Origin: Symbiodinium kawagutii
Lineage: Eukaryota > Sar > Dinophyceae > Suessiales > Symbiodiniaceae
Assembly: GCA_009767595.1 (NCBI GenBank)
Contig: VSDK01018725.1
Coordinates: forward strand, 105,616-169,615
DNA: 64,000 bases
Reading direction: 5' to 3'
Shown here one piece after another: positions 53,191 through 63,318 of the stretch. The position numbers were made by a program, and so were the translations under genes. The notes beneath the pieces are model-generated. The model was given only the letters and a program-made list of their open reading frames with translations. It was not told where the DNA came from and did no database searches. Position 1 is the first letter of the stretch. Every line of letters starts with the position of its first letter.

Positions 53191-53760
53191 GGGTGGTTCA
53201 ACCTTTGTGAAGCATGGGTCCCAAAGCACCTCGACAGACTTGTTAATTACCCTTGTCTAAGATATTACAACTTTTTCTGGCCCATGGATATGCGTGTGTG
53301 CTCTGTGCAAATCGCAAGGAATTGTGGACTGAGCTCTTTCCGCTTCCGTGATTCATTCTCGTTTGGAGACTACAGATGGGACCATCGATCAAAATTCTAT
53401 TGGAGTCGCACGCATAGCAGCGGCCTTTGCTATGCATACATGATGGACACCAAAGTGGTTGCGAGCCTTTGCGCCACCGTGATATGAGATAAGTGGTACA
53501 GGATGGGTAGTGTATTGGTGACCTACATGGCAGCTTTGAGCCCTGGTGGTTCTCGGTGTAGCATTGGGAATCTCCAGAGCCCGCTGCAAAATGGGTATGT
53601 GCCAAGCCATAGTGGTACCCACAAAACCTGGTTTCCCACTGAAGTAGTGGCGCCTGTTGGTTACCTTATGTTACCTTGTTTTGACCCATACCCAAATGGT
53701 CGAGAGTTTCTGCCAGCCATGTCCAACGATTCGGATGATCCACCCTTTGATGTCGATTAA
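53191..53760 (+). CDS. 570-bp open frame broken by one in-frame TGA
   Basis: From about 53191 (after TTTTTCATAGCAG) the frame GWFNLCEAWVPKHLDRLVNY, CSVQIARNCGLSSFRFRDSF and GDYRWDHRSKFYWSRTHSSG runs to TGA at 53485-53487. In the same frame it continues YRMGSVLVTYMAALSPGGSR, GTHKTWFPTEVVAPVGYLML and EFLPAMSNDSDDPPFDVD to TAA at 53758-53760. Coding character is similar on both sides. Options are a stop mutation in a pseudogene, a stop read through (selenocysteine or other), a sequencing error, or two genes. No family recognised; Cys, Trp, Tyr and Arg are frequent. Confidence 0.5.
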
Positions 53761-53790
53761 TTCATCCTGGCACGCCCTGCTCTTTCCTGT

Positions 53791-54048
53791 TTGATATCAT
53801 CATATTTTGTCTTCCTGATCCCTTTACTCGACCGGTCACTGACCCTGGTTACCAACCAGTCACTTGAAGCTTCATGTTTTCATTTGCATGTCAGGTTTGC
53901 CAGTTTTCCTTTGGCCTTTTGGCTCTGCATTCCCTTTTTTGCGACTCCAGCCAGAGCTGCTGGTGATTTTTTGGGGTGGCCCGTTTTTCTACCAAGTAGC
54001 CTGATGGCCCTTCATTGCAGCATCTGTGTGATAGTTTTTGGTGATTAA
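53791..54048 (+). CDS. Hydrophobic open frame, doubtful
   Basis: A frame of 85 codons, strongly hydrophobic (FASFPLAFWLCIPFFATPAR), 30 bp downstream of the preceding stop. It could be 3' UTR that happens to be open. Low support. Confidence 0.2.
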   Translation: MISSYFVFLIPLLDRSLTLVTNQSLEASCFHLHVRFASFPLAFWLCIPFFATPARAAGDFLGWPVFLPSSLMALHCSICVIVFGD

Positions 54049-54574
54049 TTGTATAGGCTTCACTCCACCAGCAGCTCGTGAATGCACATGTATGATTCAA
54101 CTACCTGTGCACTGGTGTACATGCGCACATGTACCAGTCACTAAATGGGACGTATATCCAAGCTCGGTTGAGCCCGGTTGACCATCTTGGCATTCAGGAA
54201 GACACTGGTGGGTTGGTTTGAACAGACACCAGCTAAACATACGCCTGCCAAAACGGAAGTCACATAGGCGATCCTGTTTGCTCTCCCATTTTGAGCAGCA
54301 GATCAGTGGTGACACAAACCCTGCATGTTCTGCTAGTACATGTATATATAGTATCATGCAACATGCATCAGCATGCATACATTGTAAGTAATGAAATGGT
54401 TTTTATATACAGCATAAATGTATATATGTATGTATTTATTTATATATATGTGTGTGTTTATTTATTTTTTTATTTGGTATATTTACCTCTATATTTTTAC
54501 ATATTTATGTATTGGATGTACATAAACATGTACGTTCCGCGTTTTGAAATGCATCAAATGTTTACCGATTCCAG

Positions 54575-54649
54575 ATGCATCTCCACCTTGGTTGCTCCGC
54601 CAGGCCATGGTGTCCCATGCATGGGCCAAGGCGACGCAATGTGGCCCTG
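54575..54649 (+). CDS. Small exon candidate with helix
   Basis: Acceptor ACCGATTCCAG, two bases then ASPPWLLRQAMVSHAWAKAT, donor CCTG|GTGAGC. Two other frames are open; this one is the most helix-like. Confidence 0.36.
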
Positions 54650-54831
54650 GTGAGCCATGTTGCGGGGGTACAAAGCGGTGAGAACCGGTAGTGCAAGAGT
54701 TGAAAACAAGCTGTGAGCCAAGGATTGGCCAACTATCATCCACCTAGTAGCTGTACTTGTACATAGTCAATCATGTTGATGACTATATACAATACCCAAT
54801 ACCGTTCTTAGCATTTTTTTTGCTTTTGTAG

Positions 54832-54978
54832 GGTGAGATACCCTCACCGCCCACCGCAAATGGTTTCCTCAGTAGATCATTGGTGGTGTTGAGGTTCCTT
54901 ATGGTTCCTCCGGCAGCACGAAGCCTACCATTGAGACGCGAAATGGGAGGATGTTCCATTCGGTCCACGAAGTTTTGA
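54832..54978 (+). CDS. Candidate terminal exon
   Basis: A strong polypyrimidine acceptor (TTTTTTTTGCTTTTGTAG) is followed by 48 codons, GEIPSPPTANGFLSRSLVVL and REMGGCSIRSTKF, then TGA. The minus strand is open too (54783-54983) and equally protein-like; the acceptor favours +. Confidence 0.38.
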   Translation, partial: GEIPSPPTANGFLSRSLVVLRFLMVPPAARSLPLRREMGGCSIRSTKF

Positions 54979-55022
54979 CCCATGACATCCCATGACCATC
55001 TTTCGCCCCATATTCAGCCATA

Positions 55023-55142
55023 CAAGGTGGGCCCCCTGGTTATAAGTTGATCAATAAGTCATTTAACTATAGTTATTTATACCATAACTGGTAGTTACAC
55101 TAGTTATAAGCCAACTTAGCTAACTAAGGGGGCCCCACCTTG
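55023..55142 (+). mobile_element. Family E element, TA on both sides, supplying an acceptor AG
   Basis: TA|CAAGGTGGGCCCCCTGG at the left and AAGGGGGCCCCACCTTG|TA at the right, 120 bp. The base after the right TA is G, so TAG forms the 3' splice site of the exon beginning 55146. Confidence 0.75.
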
Positions 55143-55145
55143 TAG

Positions 55146-55256
55146 TTTCCCCTGTTTGACCGACCATTTTCGGCCTCTTCGAAAGCCTGTGACTATCCCA
55201 ACGGTTGTTTTGGTGGCAGCGGCGCGGCTGCGTCTAAATCGGGAGAAGGAGCACCG
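55146..55256 (+). CDS. Exon candidate directly after family E
   Basis: Open in two frames to ACCG|GTGAGC: DHFRPLRKPVTIPTVVLVAA with ARLRLNREKEH, and FPLFDRPFSASSKACDYPNG with a Gly/Ala-rich end. The first is helical and fits the repeat-protein exons. GGAAGGTCC DNA follows. Confidence 0.45.
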
Positions 55257-55368
55257 GTGAGCTAATGGAAGGTCCTCCGGAATAGGGATGTTGGTGTGGT
55301 TTTGACCACAGTTCATAATGGTGAATAACAAAAGAAAATAACCAGCAACAATGATTCAACAACTATTG

Positions 55369-55464
55369 GTTGGTGGTTTGATTGACAATTTCCATGTTTC
55401 TTCAGATTTGAGATGGTTGGTTGATTCACGAATATTCTTGAGAGGGGTTGAAACCACCCGGCAG
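55369..55464 (+). mobile_element. Family C introner-like element, copy 9 (GT-AG)
   Basis: ATTG|GTTGGTGGTTTGATTGAC to GGGTTGAAACCACCCGGCAG, 96 bp. A short basic frame (VKGGRSSKKHSG) follows up to GTG|GTATGT at about 55499. Confidence 0.6.
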
Positions 55465-56149
55465 CAGTGAAAGGTGGAAGATCTAGCAAGAAACATAGTG
55501 GTATGTTTTGATGCCTCGCCTATCCCACATAGTGGAGTAGAACGGTCCATCGAATGATGGCAGGTGTTCTTATCATGCCTGCCAGATAGATAGATTGGAT
55601 GACAGGACAGGCATACCATATTCAAGCAAATATCACCAGCTTCGAATGAGACATCCGTGGATCGTGTCTATTTCATATTCCATGCGCTTCGCACTTGCCA
55701 AGCGAAGGTTGATACAAACTGTCCACACAACAATTGGATTGCACACTGGGTTGGATTGCGCCTATTTGTGTCATGATATGTTGTAGTTGAGATATGGTTC
55801 AATGTGGGAGAAGTCAAGTTTGACACTTATGATTTTTGTGCGATGTATCCATAGAGATGCACACATATGTGCGCAATTATGTTTCCCAATGCAAGATGTA
55901 TTTCAACAGAAGGTGCATAATGCTGCATAAGTGTGGCTATTCATGTATCTGTGTCAGAGTCAAGGATACATACTAGAGTTGTCAATGCATCCACTTTCAG
56001 CAAAAATAGACACATCTTTGCGGGGAATAAGTAGCACATATATATATATATATATTTATAAAGAACCTGTACATGCAAGCGCATAACCAGCATTTTCTCC
56101 AAGGTGCCCTTGAACCGCTGGTCCGCTGTTCCGCACGAGCTGCGAGCAG

Positions 56150-56230
56150 GCGCACATCCACAACGACGATCTCTTCGAGTTGCTGGCGATTCCTTTGCAG
56201 AACCACGCTGCCAAGCTGGAAGCCCACGAG
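56150..56230 (+). CDS. Exon candidate with helical-repeat character
   Basis: Acceptor GCGAGCAG, frame AHIHNDDLFELLAIPLQNHA then AKLEAHE, donor GAG|GTGAAC, phase 0. DDLFELLAIPLQNHA matches the helix pattern of RAP/OPR-like repeats. Other frames upstream (56104-56148) are open. Confidence 0.43.
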
Positions 56231-56599
56231 GTGAACTGCCAAGGGTGGAGCAGCTGCCATGGTGGGCGCACGAGCGTCATGGGATATCATGGGGATACAA
56301 CGAGAAAGTCCCCAGGGTTACAATCTGAGTGAAGGATAAGAGTAGCACGATCTTAGGCTATTGTAGAAGTAGTAGCTATCCTAGAAAGTATTATCTGGAT
56401 CTTTCTCCGGGAATAACATGGAAGGACTTCCGGAAATTCTTTGCAACCAAGATTTTCGTGATTAGATCATGTTAGATCCTGATCCCGAGTTGCCCATTTT
56501 GGTGATTCCATGAGAGAAGCACACACAGGAAAGCGAACGCTGCGACCCAGCTGTTGTTGAATTGCTGCTGTTGATGTTGTGCCTATCTTTGCTAAACTC

Positions 56600-57015
56600 C
56601 CAATGGTTGGCGGTTGAGACACTGCAGGTTTTGGCTGCACACTATCACTATTATGTTGAAGTTGTGCTTACCTCTGATCCCGAGCCCTTGCACCAGGTAG
56701 CAATCGCAATCTTCGGCTACGCGTGCGGCTGGCTCTGTCTTGGGGTTTGGCAACCTCACAGCTGCACATGGGTTGTGAAGCATGGCTTACCACCAGTTTC
56801 TGCCAAGGTTTCGGCCGGGCACCCTGTTTGATGGTTGCACAGCCACGCATAGCCACGCATAGCCACGGCACATTCCAGGCATTTCCGGAAAGCTCCCAAA
56901 GAACTCTTTGAAGCGTTGCCACGTGGCAGCATCCAAGGGTTTCTGAGAAGCTGCATGGATGAACCTTGAGGATTTCGAGATCGAGATTTTCCAGTTCCAA
57001 TGCTGAAGCGTTCAA
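56600..57015. CDS. Coding-like island, strand and frame unresolved
   Basis: On the + strand PLHQVAIAIFGYACGWLCLG and RLALSWGLATSQLHMGCEAW are in competing open frames; on the minus strand a 115-codon frame is open (ATLQRVLWELSGNAWNVPWL). GC content indicates coding DNA, but I cannot choose. Confidence 0.25.
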
Positions 57016-57194
57016 CTCACTATGTGCCCAACGGAAGTAGAGATTGTCACGGAACTACACTGCACAATTTGAAATATCTATCTACACTATAACTTTTGGT
57101 ATATCACAGATATGTAATTGTTGAAATAGCTTCAAACATGTTTGACTAGATATGTTCGACATTCAACGATTCTATATCTGGATGTTGTACAAAT

Positions 57195-57745
57195 AATCGA
57201 AGTGACACAGATACATCAATAAGTACATGGTACTCATGGTGCACAAGATTACTCAATGATAGATGGTTCTCAAATTCTCAATAAATGACACAGATATATC
57301 AATGAGTACATGTGCACAAGACATTGACATCGGTGTCATGGTGGCTTCAGGCTGGAGCGATTCCGTGCTTTGCTGGCGGAGAAGGCGCTGGGCTCCTGAG
57401 CTACCAAGGATCCCAGTAAGTTGATAAGTACAATGGAATGCATGTTTATATACTAGGGGATGATCATAGGGTGCACAGCTGGGAAGTGGAATACAATTTT
57501 TCACCCCCAGAACTTGTGGCTAATAGGGGATGATAGTAACGATAATGGTTAAACGACTACTGATTGGTGGTTTGATTGACAGCTTTTTCCCCAAGATGAA
57601 TAAATATGTTTGTTGGATCAAGGATGGGAGGTTCTGAAAATGGATGGTGCCCCAAAAAATGGTTGGTTTACTACTATAGATGGTTCATAGACTGGATGAT
57701 GTAAGCTGATAAGTACAATGGAATACATGTTTACTAGTGGATAGT
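57195..57745. repeat. Local duplications
   Basis: GACACAGATACATCAATAAG at 57200 and GACACAGATATATCAATGAG at 57284 form one pair. GATAAGTACAATGGAATGCA at 57421 and GATAAGTACAATGGAATACA at 57708 form a second with offset about 287 bp; each is near a family A or C remnant. Confidence 0.65.
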
Positions 57746-57833
57746 GGTGGATAATAGTGATTAATGGGGGATAATGAGAAACAATAATGGTTAAACAACT
57801 ACTGGTTGGGGGTTCGGATGGGCGGTGTAAATG

Positions 57834-57836
<3 letters not shown>

Positions 57837-57893
<57 letters not shown>
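57837..57893. repeat. (GAT)n microsatellite
   Basis: Nineteen GAT triplets, the complement of the CAT arrays elsewhere. The poly-His frame on the minus strand is an artefact. Confidence 0.9.
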
Positions 57894-57895
<2 letters not shown>

Positions 57896-57961
57896 ACAAT
57901 GGTTACTGACAGGGGACAATATCCAACAAGAATGGGGGATATACCAACAATTTAACCAACA

Positions 57962-58068
57962 TGTTGGTTTCCCAAGCCATGGGAAACCCAAAAACTGGTT
58001 GGTTTACTACTATATACTGTTGATAAGCTGGATGACGTGGGGGCACCCCTCTTTTGAGAAAGACCCAT
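57962..58068 (+). mobile_element. Family A element, diverged
   Basis: TGTTGGTTTCCCAAGCCATGG, interior TGGTTGGTTTACTACTATA, right end CCCCTCTTTTGAGAAAGACCCA. A right-end-less relative lies at about 57630-57705. Confidence 0.55.
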
Positions 58069-58572
58069 AAGTACTATGGACCCGATACTGAGTTGGATGG
58101 ACACCATCAATGTCACTATTGGGAGGATGGAACTCTAGAACACACTGCGTACCACATGCCCATAAGTGAATTATTAATATTCAGATCGTAGTTTTGGAAT
58201 GTCGTGTGCTACATTTGCTGGATGTACTAGTACTTGTTGTTTGATTGTGTTGGCGATGTGGAAATATCACAGCAACATGCAAATATTCACAGCCCTTTTC
58301 GATCATGTTCCTTTCAACACCAACCTGATGGTAGATCCGGCTGTTCATAAGCATTATTTGGTAGATTTAAGTCTAGCTGTTCATACCCTAAAAAGCAACT
58401 AGAGAGGTGAGCAGATCTGTCACGCAGGTGGTGAGTGATGAGGATTTGTTCATGGCCTGATGCTCAGGATTGGTGTCACCCCCTGGTGAGGTTCTTCAAC
58501 TTCTTCCTGAGAAGAAGGCCTGCTTAGATGTGCCCCTTCCTATACGTATACATGATATTGCATGATATAAAT

Positions 58573-58680
58573 GGTCCTTTCTTGAAATGGGGGGTACTCC
58601 AAAAATGGATGGTCTATTAGTATCTAGGTTGGTAATATTGGATGATATCTGGGAGGTCTCCTATTTTGAGAAACACCCAA
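58573..58680 (+). mobile_element. Family A element, diverged
   Basis: TGGTCCTTTCTTGAAATGGG, interior ATGGATGGTCTATTAG, right end TCTCCTATTTTGAGAAACACCCA. Confidence 0.55.
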
Positions 58681-58699
58681 GTGGTAACCTCAAATCACC

Positions 58700-59300
58700 C
58701 AAACCATGATTGTTGGTGACTGTTAGCGCGGAAGCCGTGATTTTGTTGGGGCACTGTCTACGGACATTGTATATGCCGGCCTGATAGAAGTTTGGATGAC
58801 AGGAATAGGTGGCTCTTTAAATCGCTGGGGAACCCACTTCTTTATCGTGTTGATCTAACATGTGTGAAATAGATCATCAAGATCATAAAGTTTGCATCGT
58901 TGCAAAAACAAAATTAGAACTCCTGCGATATGGAATTTGATGATTCAATAATAGTGACTAATCATCAGCGATGTTCCACAATGGTAAATCCGCGGTTGCT
59001 AACTACTAATGGCAACAACGAATCTCTAAATTTAGTGCTTACTGTCATGGATTAACTAGCGACCAGTACTTGCCGGAACTGGGAACTGGGAACCATGAAG
59101 AATCTTGCTCGTATCAGCGAAGCATTTGCCAGCCAACTAGGATGAACCATGAAGAATCCTTGGTAGCTATCAACTAGTCATCCATTTGCAATCAGAACCA
59201 ACCACCAGCATGAAATCCTACCAACCATCAACTTGTGAACTATCAACTAATCATTCTTTGATGCCATGAAATCTCTCCAAGCATCAACCTGCAAGAAGAT
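58700..59300. other. No feature supported
   Basis: AT-rich, with CAACTAGTCATCC and AACCATGAAGAATCC direct repeats (59093 and 59146). No exon signals. Confidence 0.35.
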
Positions 59301-59302
59301 CA

Positions 59303-59776
59303 GTGAACCCCACTGTTTCTCCCAGTAGGATGGAGGCTTTTGCTCCGAAAAACCAACCACTGAAACGAGGTCGTGAATGCTTTGGGACGCGCGGCGCCCC
59401 AGCAACAATGCCAGACGCCCTGCGCCGTTTCTTTTGCATTTCGGGGAATGGTGACTGCAGCCGATCTATGGTGGTATGGTGGAATCAGCTACATCTTTGC
59501 AGATGCAGCAGTTTCTGGCTGGTCTTTGTTTTCATGTTTGTTTTCCACAATCTTTGGGATGATTAGTTGATTGACTTGCGCATCATGACGGGGTTCACCC
59601 ACCAGGTAACCAGCAACCAACCGGGCAACCAGGGCAACACCCAGCTGATATCGCCAGGCGTCGGTTGGAAGGACCAAGCACTCCGAGACGCCCTGCGCGA
59701 AAAGGATTGCAGGTGCTGGGGGACGACACGGTTGCCCTGGGTCGATGGCGGGCACCCATGGGCACCCGGGTATTGA
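59303..59776 (+). CDS. Coding-like island, frame unresolved
   Basis: Open frames overlap: MEAFAPKNQPLKRGRECFGT from 59331, a hydrophobic GGISYIFADAAVSGWSLFSC frame, and WKDQALRDALREKDCRCWGT around 59665-59740. GC peaks at 59390-59440 and 59640-59770 suggest two exons, but no complete set of splice sites was found. Confidence 0.27.
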
Positions 59777-59788
59777 CGCACAGCCATA

Positions 59789-59883
59789 TGGGTGTTTCTC
59801 AAGGCATAGGAACCCCAACAAATGGTGAGTTTATTATTGTAATAAAGGATGATTTCGGGGACCCCCATTTTGAGAATCCACCA
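59789..59883 (+). mobile_element. Family A element, TA on both sides
   Basis: TA|TGGGTGTTTCTCAAGGCATAGG to CCCATTTTGAGAATCCACCA|TA, 95 bp. The preceding ATTGACGCACAGCCA is a family B right end, so the two families meet at the shared TA. Confidence 0.72.
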
Positions 59884-60110
59884 TAATTATAGAACGTAAT
59901 GGGATGGATGTCAATGGTTGAACATGGTGAACAATTGACGGATAATGATAATGATGTTTGATTGTCTATAATGGATGTTGATGATTTTTTTTGGTGGATC
60001 ATGGTTCATGATATTTCATCGTCATTACAGGTCAAAGTAGTTGCTCATGGTCAATGGCTGGCAGTGGTCATTAGTGTTTGAACTGCTTCAATGATTAACG
60101 ACGCCTAACA

Positions 60111-60175
60111 TATATATATATATATATCTATATATATATATATATATATATCATATATATATATATAGATAGATA
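60111..60175. repeat. (TA)n microsatellite
   Basis: Almost uninterrupted TA dinucleotides over 65 bp. Confidence 0.9.
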
Positions 60176-60412
60176 GTTTATTCACATAAGATCTCACATG
60201 TGCAACTGAAAATCCCCAGCCACATGGCTTCCCCCCCCGCCACAACCGGTAGCCACTCTTATGTGGGCCAACCTTGGTCAGGTAAGGTTCAACCTTCGGA
60301 GGTCAAGCCATCATTCCAAAGCAACTGGTCATTATGTTCACCACAGGTACAGGGGTGCCAGGCCCATAGCCATGCATATATAACCAGAAGATACCATAAG
60401 TATATACAGATA

Positions 60413-60527
60413 TGGCTATGGGTCAATATTAACCAACCAATAATGGGTGGTAATAACCAGCAAAACTATAGGGAAACCAATGGCTAATGATGGGGAACCA
60501 GGGGTACAGGGTTTCGACCCACTGCCA
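60413..60527 (+). mobile_element. Family B element, TA on both sides
   Basis: TA|TGGCTATGGGTCAATATTAA to GTTTCGACCCACTGCCA|TA, 115 bp; interior CTATAGGGAAACCAATGGC and GATGGGGAACCAGGGG. The best preserved copy. Confidence 0.8.
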
Positions 60528-60539
60528 TATACTTATTAT

Positions 60540-61225
60540 ATGAATACTGACACATGTACGAATCAATTTGTTTGAAGGCATTTGAGAGAAGCTTTATGCT
60601 GGGAAAGCAGTATCAGTATGAGGGATTGCGCGGTGGGGAGGGGTTATATTTTGCTTTGCAATAGACACCCAATAGCATGTCCTATTGGGTGCATCAGATA
60701 TCACAGCAGATAAGTTACTTGTCGGGTACCTTCTATCAACCCTGGATGGTTGACGATGAAGTTTGATGGTCGATATTTTTTGCGAATCGCTGTCCTAATC
60801 GTCAACGCGGACCACCACAAAAGGCCATAACTATTCGGTCCACCAGGATTGCTAGCTACTGTCGATCACCAGTGGTGTATCCACTCTTCTCCACTTCCCA
60901 CAACCTTCTCGGAAGTCATGACCAAATGCTTGGGTTCATAAAACCACCAACCATCACATGCCAACTTGCATTCCGCTCTTGGAATCATATAATATATCAC
61001 ATTGTCTATAATATACGTAGTTCATGAAATTCATCCAATTCCTGGTAGAGTGTTCCATGCAGCACCATTTTGCTTCAATTGAATGAAATTTCTTGCAAAG
61101 TATCGAACACATTACCTGACCACCCATCCCCCAGTTGAGTTTGTCCAAACAACTAGTGGTTTGCCCAGTAATGATTGTAATATTGATTATTGGATAGTTA
61201 CGAGGCACCACCATGGTTATGGACA
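60540..61225. other. No feature supported
   Basis: Contains a family C-like right end without partner at about 60940-60955 (AAAACCACCAACCA) and otherwise unremarkable AT-rich DNA. Confidence 0.3.
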
Positions 61226-61261
61226 AACTTAGTTAAGGCACTCCACTCTGTGTTGGCACCT

Positions 61262-61500
61262 GCAGGTACCTTTCAGTCCAGGCGCAAGCCACCTTCGGTC
61301 TACAGGCGAGCGCGAAACCTCGTGCACCTCTAGAAACACGTCGTGGTGAAACCCAGGGAAACCAGGGTTTCCAAGCCTTTCAGATAGATCTACCAGGGGA
61401 TCACGCGGCTTCGCGGTTTCGAGCATCTCTGTGCACACTCCATGGCCATGGACCCCCAAGCGAACCAAATAATGTCCCCTCTCAGTTTGCACGTGGCTGA
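61262..61500 (-). CDS. Candidate minus-strand exon
   Basis: Minus frame HGHGVCTEMLETAKPRDPLV, LSERLGNPGFPGFHHDVFLE and SRSPVDRRWLAPGLK, donor GAAAG|GTACCT. G/C-ending codons favour this reading. The + strand is open for about 77 codons over the same bases (YLSVQAQATFGLQASAKPRA), so the strand is not proven. Confidence 0.37.
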
Positions 61501-62271
61501 GGTACCTTTTTCATGAATGGCCCAGTGGCTGATTTTTTGAGGGACCTCAGCCACCACTTGACATTCAAAGTTTGAGGAAGGCTCCAAACAATAAGCTGGT
61601 GAAAAGTCAAAAGAAATGGGAATGTCCTGACACTTTCTCTACATATGTTCATTATCAATGATTCATGTGTGTGTTTTTTTCCTTGTTGTCGTGTGGGAGT
61701 TGTTCTATCGCACCACATTGCAAAGGTGCTTACACATACAACTTCATATACCTGCATATGGAACTCAAGGGGTATAGATTGATAGTTGTACGTATCATAT
61801 TTTTTGCCTAGACATATCTAACATCAACAACACCACATACAATGTGCCAGTTTTATGATTCGCGACCCGACAGGCTCCTGATTTTTTTTCCAGGGCCAAA
61901 CCTGTTGGCAGAGCCACTGTCCAAGAGAGCTGGGGCAACAAACAGGGACACAAGGAGACCATAAGGATCTCAATGGTGGAAGCACCCAGTGATCATGGTG
62001 ATACGAGCTGAAAGTAACCATTGTGAACCATGGGAACCATGGTAACCACTAGCTATGATAGCGGATCAGTAAACATGATAGATCATAGTGGTAACCATGG
62101 CTATGATCCATTTCATGCCATTTTCATCCATTATATACTGTGTTACTAGCTGGTCAGTGGCTATTGTGAACGGATCATTGTACAGACATTGCTTACCACT
62201 TGGATGCCGCCATGATTTTTGACCAAGTAGCCAAGATTGGAACCTTGGCTTCTTGCTAACAACCCATTCTT

Positions 62272-62370
62272 GAGACTGATTACCTTTTGTACTGGAAGTT
62301 TTTGCCATTTGGCGATAGAGAAGTTGCGTCACAAGGGACGAGGCTTATGCTGGAGATCGCTAGCTTTTGA
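62272..62370 (+). CDS. Exon candidate upstream of the poly-Leu exon
   Basis: Frame TDYLLYWKFLPFGDREVASQ then GTRLMLEIASF, ending TGA at 62368. An overlapping frame is open from 62237 to 62539. Splice boundaries are unclear. Confidence 0.35.
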   Translation, partial: ETDYLLYWKFLPFGDREVASQGTRLMLEIASF

Positions 62371-62418
62371 AACAGCTTATCAACCAACTTATAACCAGCG
62401 TGTAGCAATGACATGTAG

Positions 62419-62580
62419 CAATCTGAAAGCAACCAACCTGACCCAATCCACCGAGAGGTCTTGGATGCTGCTACCATGCCATTCGCACCTCAGGACCAAG
62501 TTGAAGAAGTTGAAGCTGTGCAAGAAAAAACAGCAATGACGCCCTGCATACTCGGGGAAGTCCAACCAATGCTGATGCGC

Positions 62581-62626
<46 letters not shown>

Positions 62627-62628
62627 AA
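62419..62628 (+). CDS. Exon ending in a (TTG)15-encoded poly-leucine tail
   Basis: After GACATGTAG the frame SNQPDPIHREVLDAATMPFA, PQDQVEEVEAVQEKTAM and LGEVQPMLMR runs straight into fifteen TTG codons (62581-62625) and TAA. An acidic, soluble-looking segment would thus end in a hydrophobic tail. An earlier donor (GGGGAA|GTCCAA or GTGCAA|GAAAAA) would make the tract intronic. A further candidate exon at about 62734-62840 (QIRCLKGGRSSPTQEKLNTS) favours the intronic reading. Confidence 0.42.
62581..62625. repeat. (TTG)15 microsatellite
   Basis: Fifteen perfect TTG triplets; the only long TTG tract in the window, complementary in type to the CAA array at 13.8 kb. Confidence 0.95.
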
Positions 62629-62734
62629 GATTACAATTATGATTTACCATGATTTACCAGTACCAAAATTGCGTTGAAATATTTATTGTTATCAGGGTTT
62701 TGTTGTGAACCCCCTCTTCCAGCAGTGCAAATCA

Positions 62735-62840
62735 GGTGTTTGAAAGGTGGCAGAAGCAGCCCAACACAAGAAAAGCTCAACACTTCTGAAATGTTGCTGA
62801 AGCATAGTAGTGTAAACATTGCGAACAAAACGGTTGGTCA
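62735..62840 (+). CDS. Exon candidate
   Basis: After CTCTTCCAG the frame VQIRCLKGGRSSPTQEKLNT then SEMLLKHSSVNIANKT reaches ACG|GTTGGT. Polar composition; unknown protein. Confidence 0.38.
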
Positions 62841-63318
62841 CTTTTGATTTAGTTTTGACAGGAAAGATACGTCAGTAGCTGGATTGTTCTTTGCTATTTT
62901 GCAATCAGCCAGTGCTGGCAAGGCATGCGTGAGCAGATATAGGGGCAATGATGCAACAATCACATTGGTTGATTGTCATACTGTTTGCCTCATTGTGGAT
63001 GATCAGAATGCTTGACTTGGAATTCGGTACGGGCTTTTCGCCAGGGCAGCCAGGGTTTGGGTGATCATGGTCGCACGACACACACATGGCCAATCCTAAC
63101 TCGTCCAAGGTGCCAAACATCTGGCGCCTGGCAACTGACGTGTTGTGGTGCTGAATCATGTTCTGTAGTTTTTGACATCACCGGCAGTCCGGCTTGCAGG
63201 AGGGCTACATGGAGCAAGAGCTATACGATCGATAGTTGCTCACTGTAGTTTTCTTTCTTACTGACCAAAACATATTTTGAACTATGTGTATTCATCTACT
63301 TTTTAGCCGATATTTGTA

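Noticed and set aside
53479..53501. A 23-bp intron removing the in-frame TGA
   Set aside because: It is too short for known spliceosomal introns, and removing it would shift the downstream frame into a stop.
53243..53605. 120-codon minus frame opposite the TGA-containing gene
   Set aside because: The + strand has longer coding-like sequence on both sides of the TGA and a clear end; the minus frame is a shadow.
56668..57015. 115-codon minus-strand frame as a firm gene
   Set aside because: The + strand is equally open in two frames over the same bases and neighbouring exon candidates are on +; listed only as an unresolved island.
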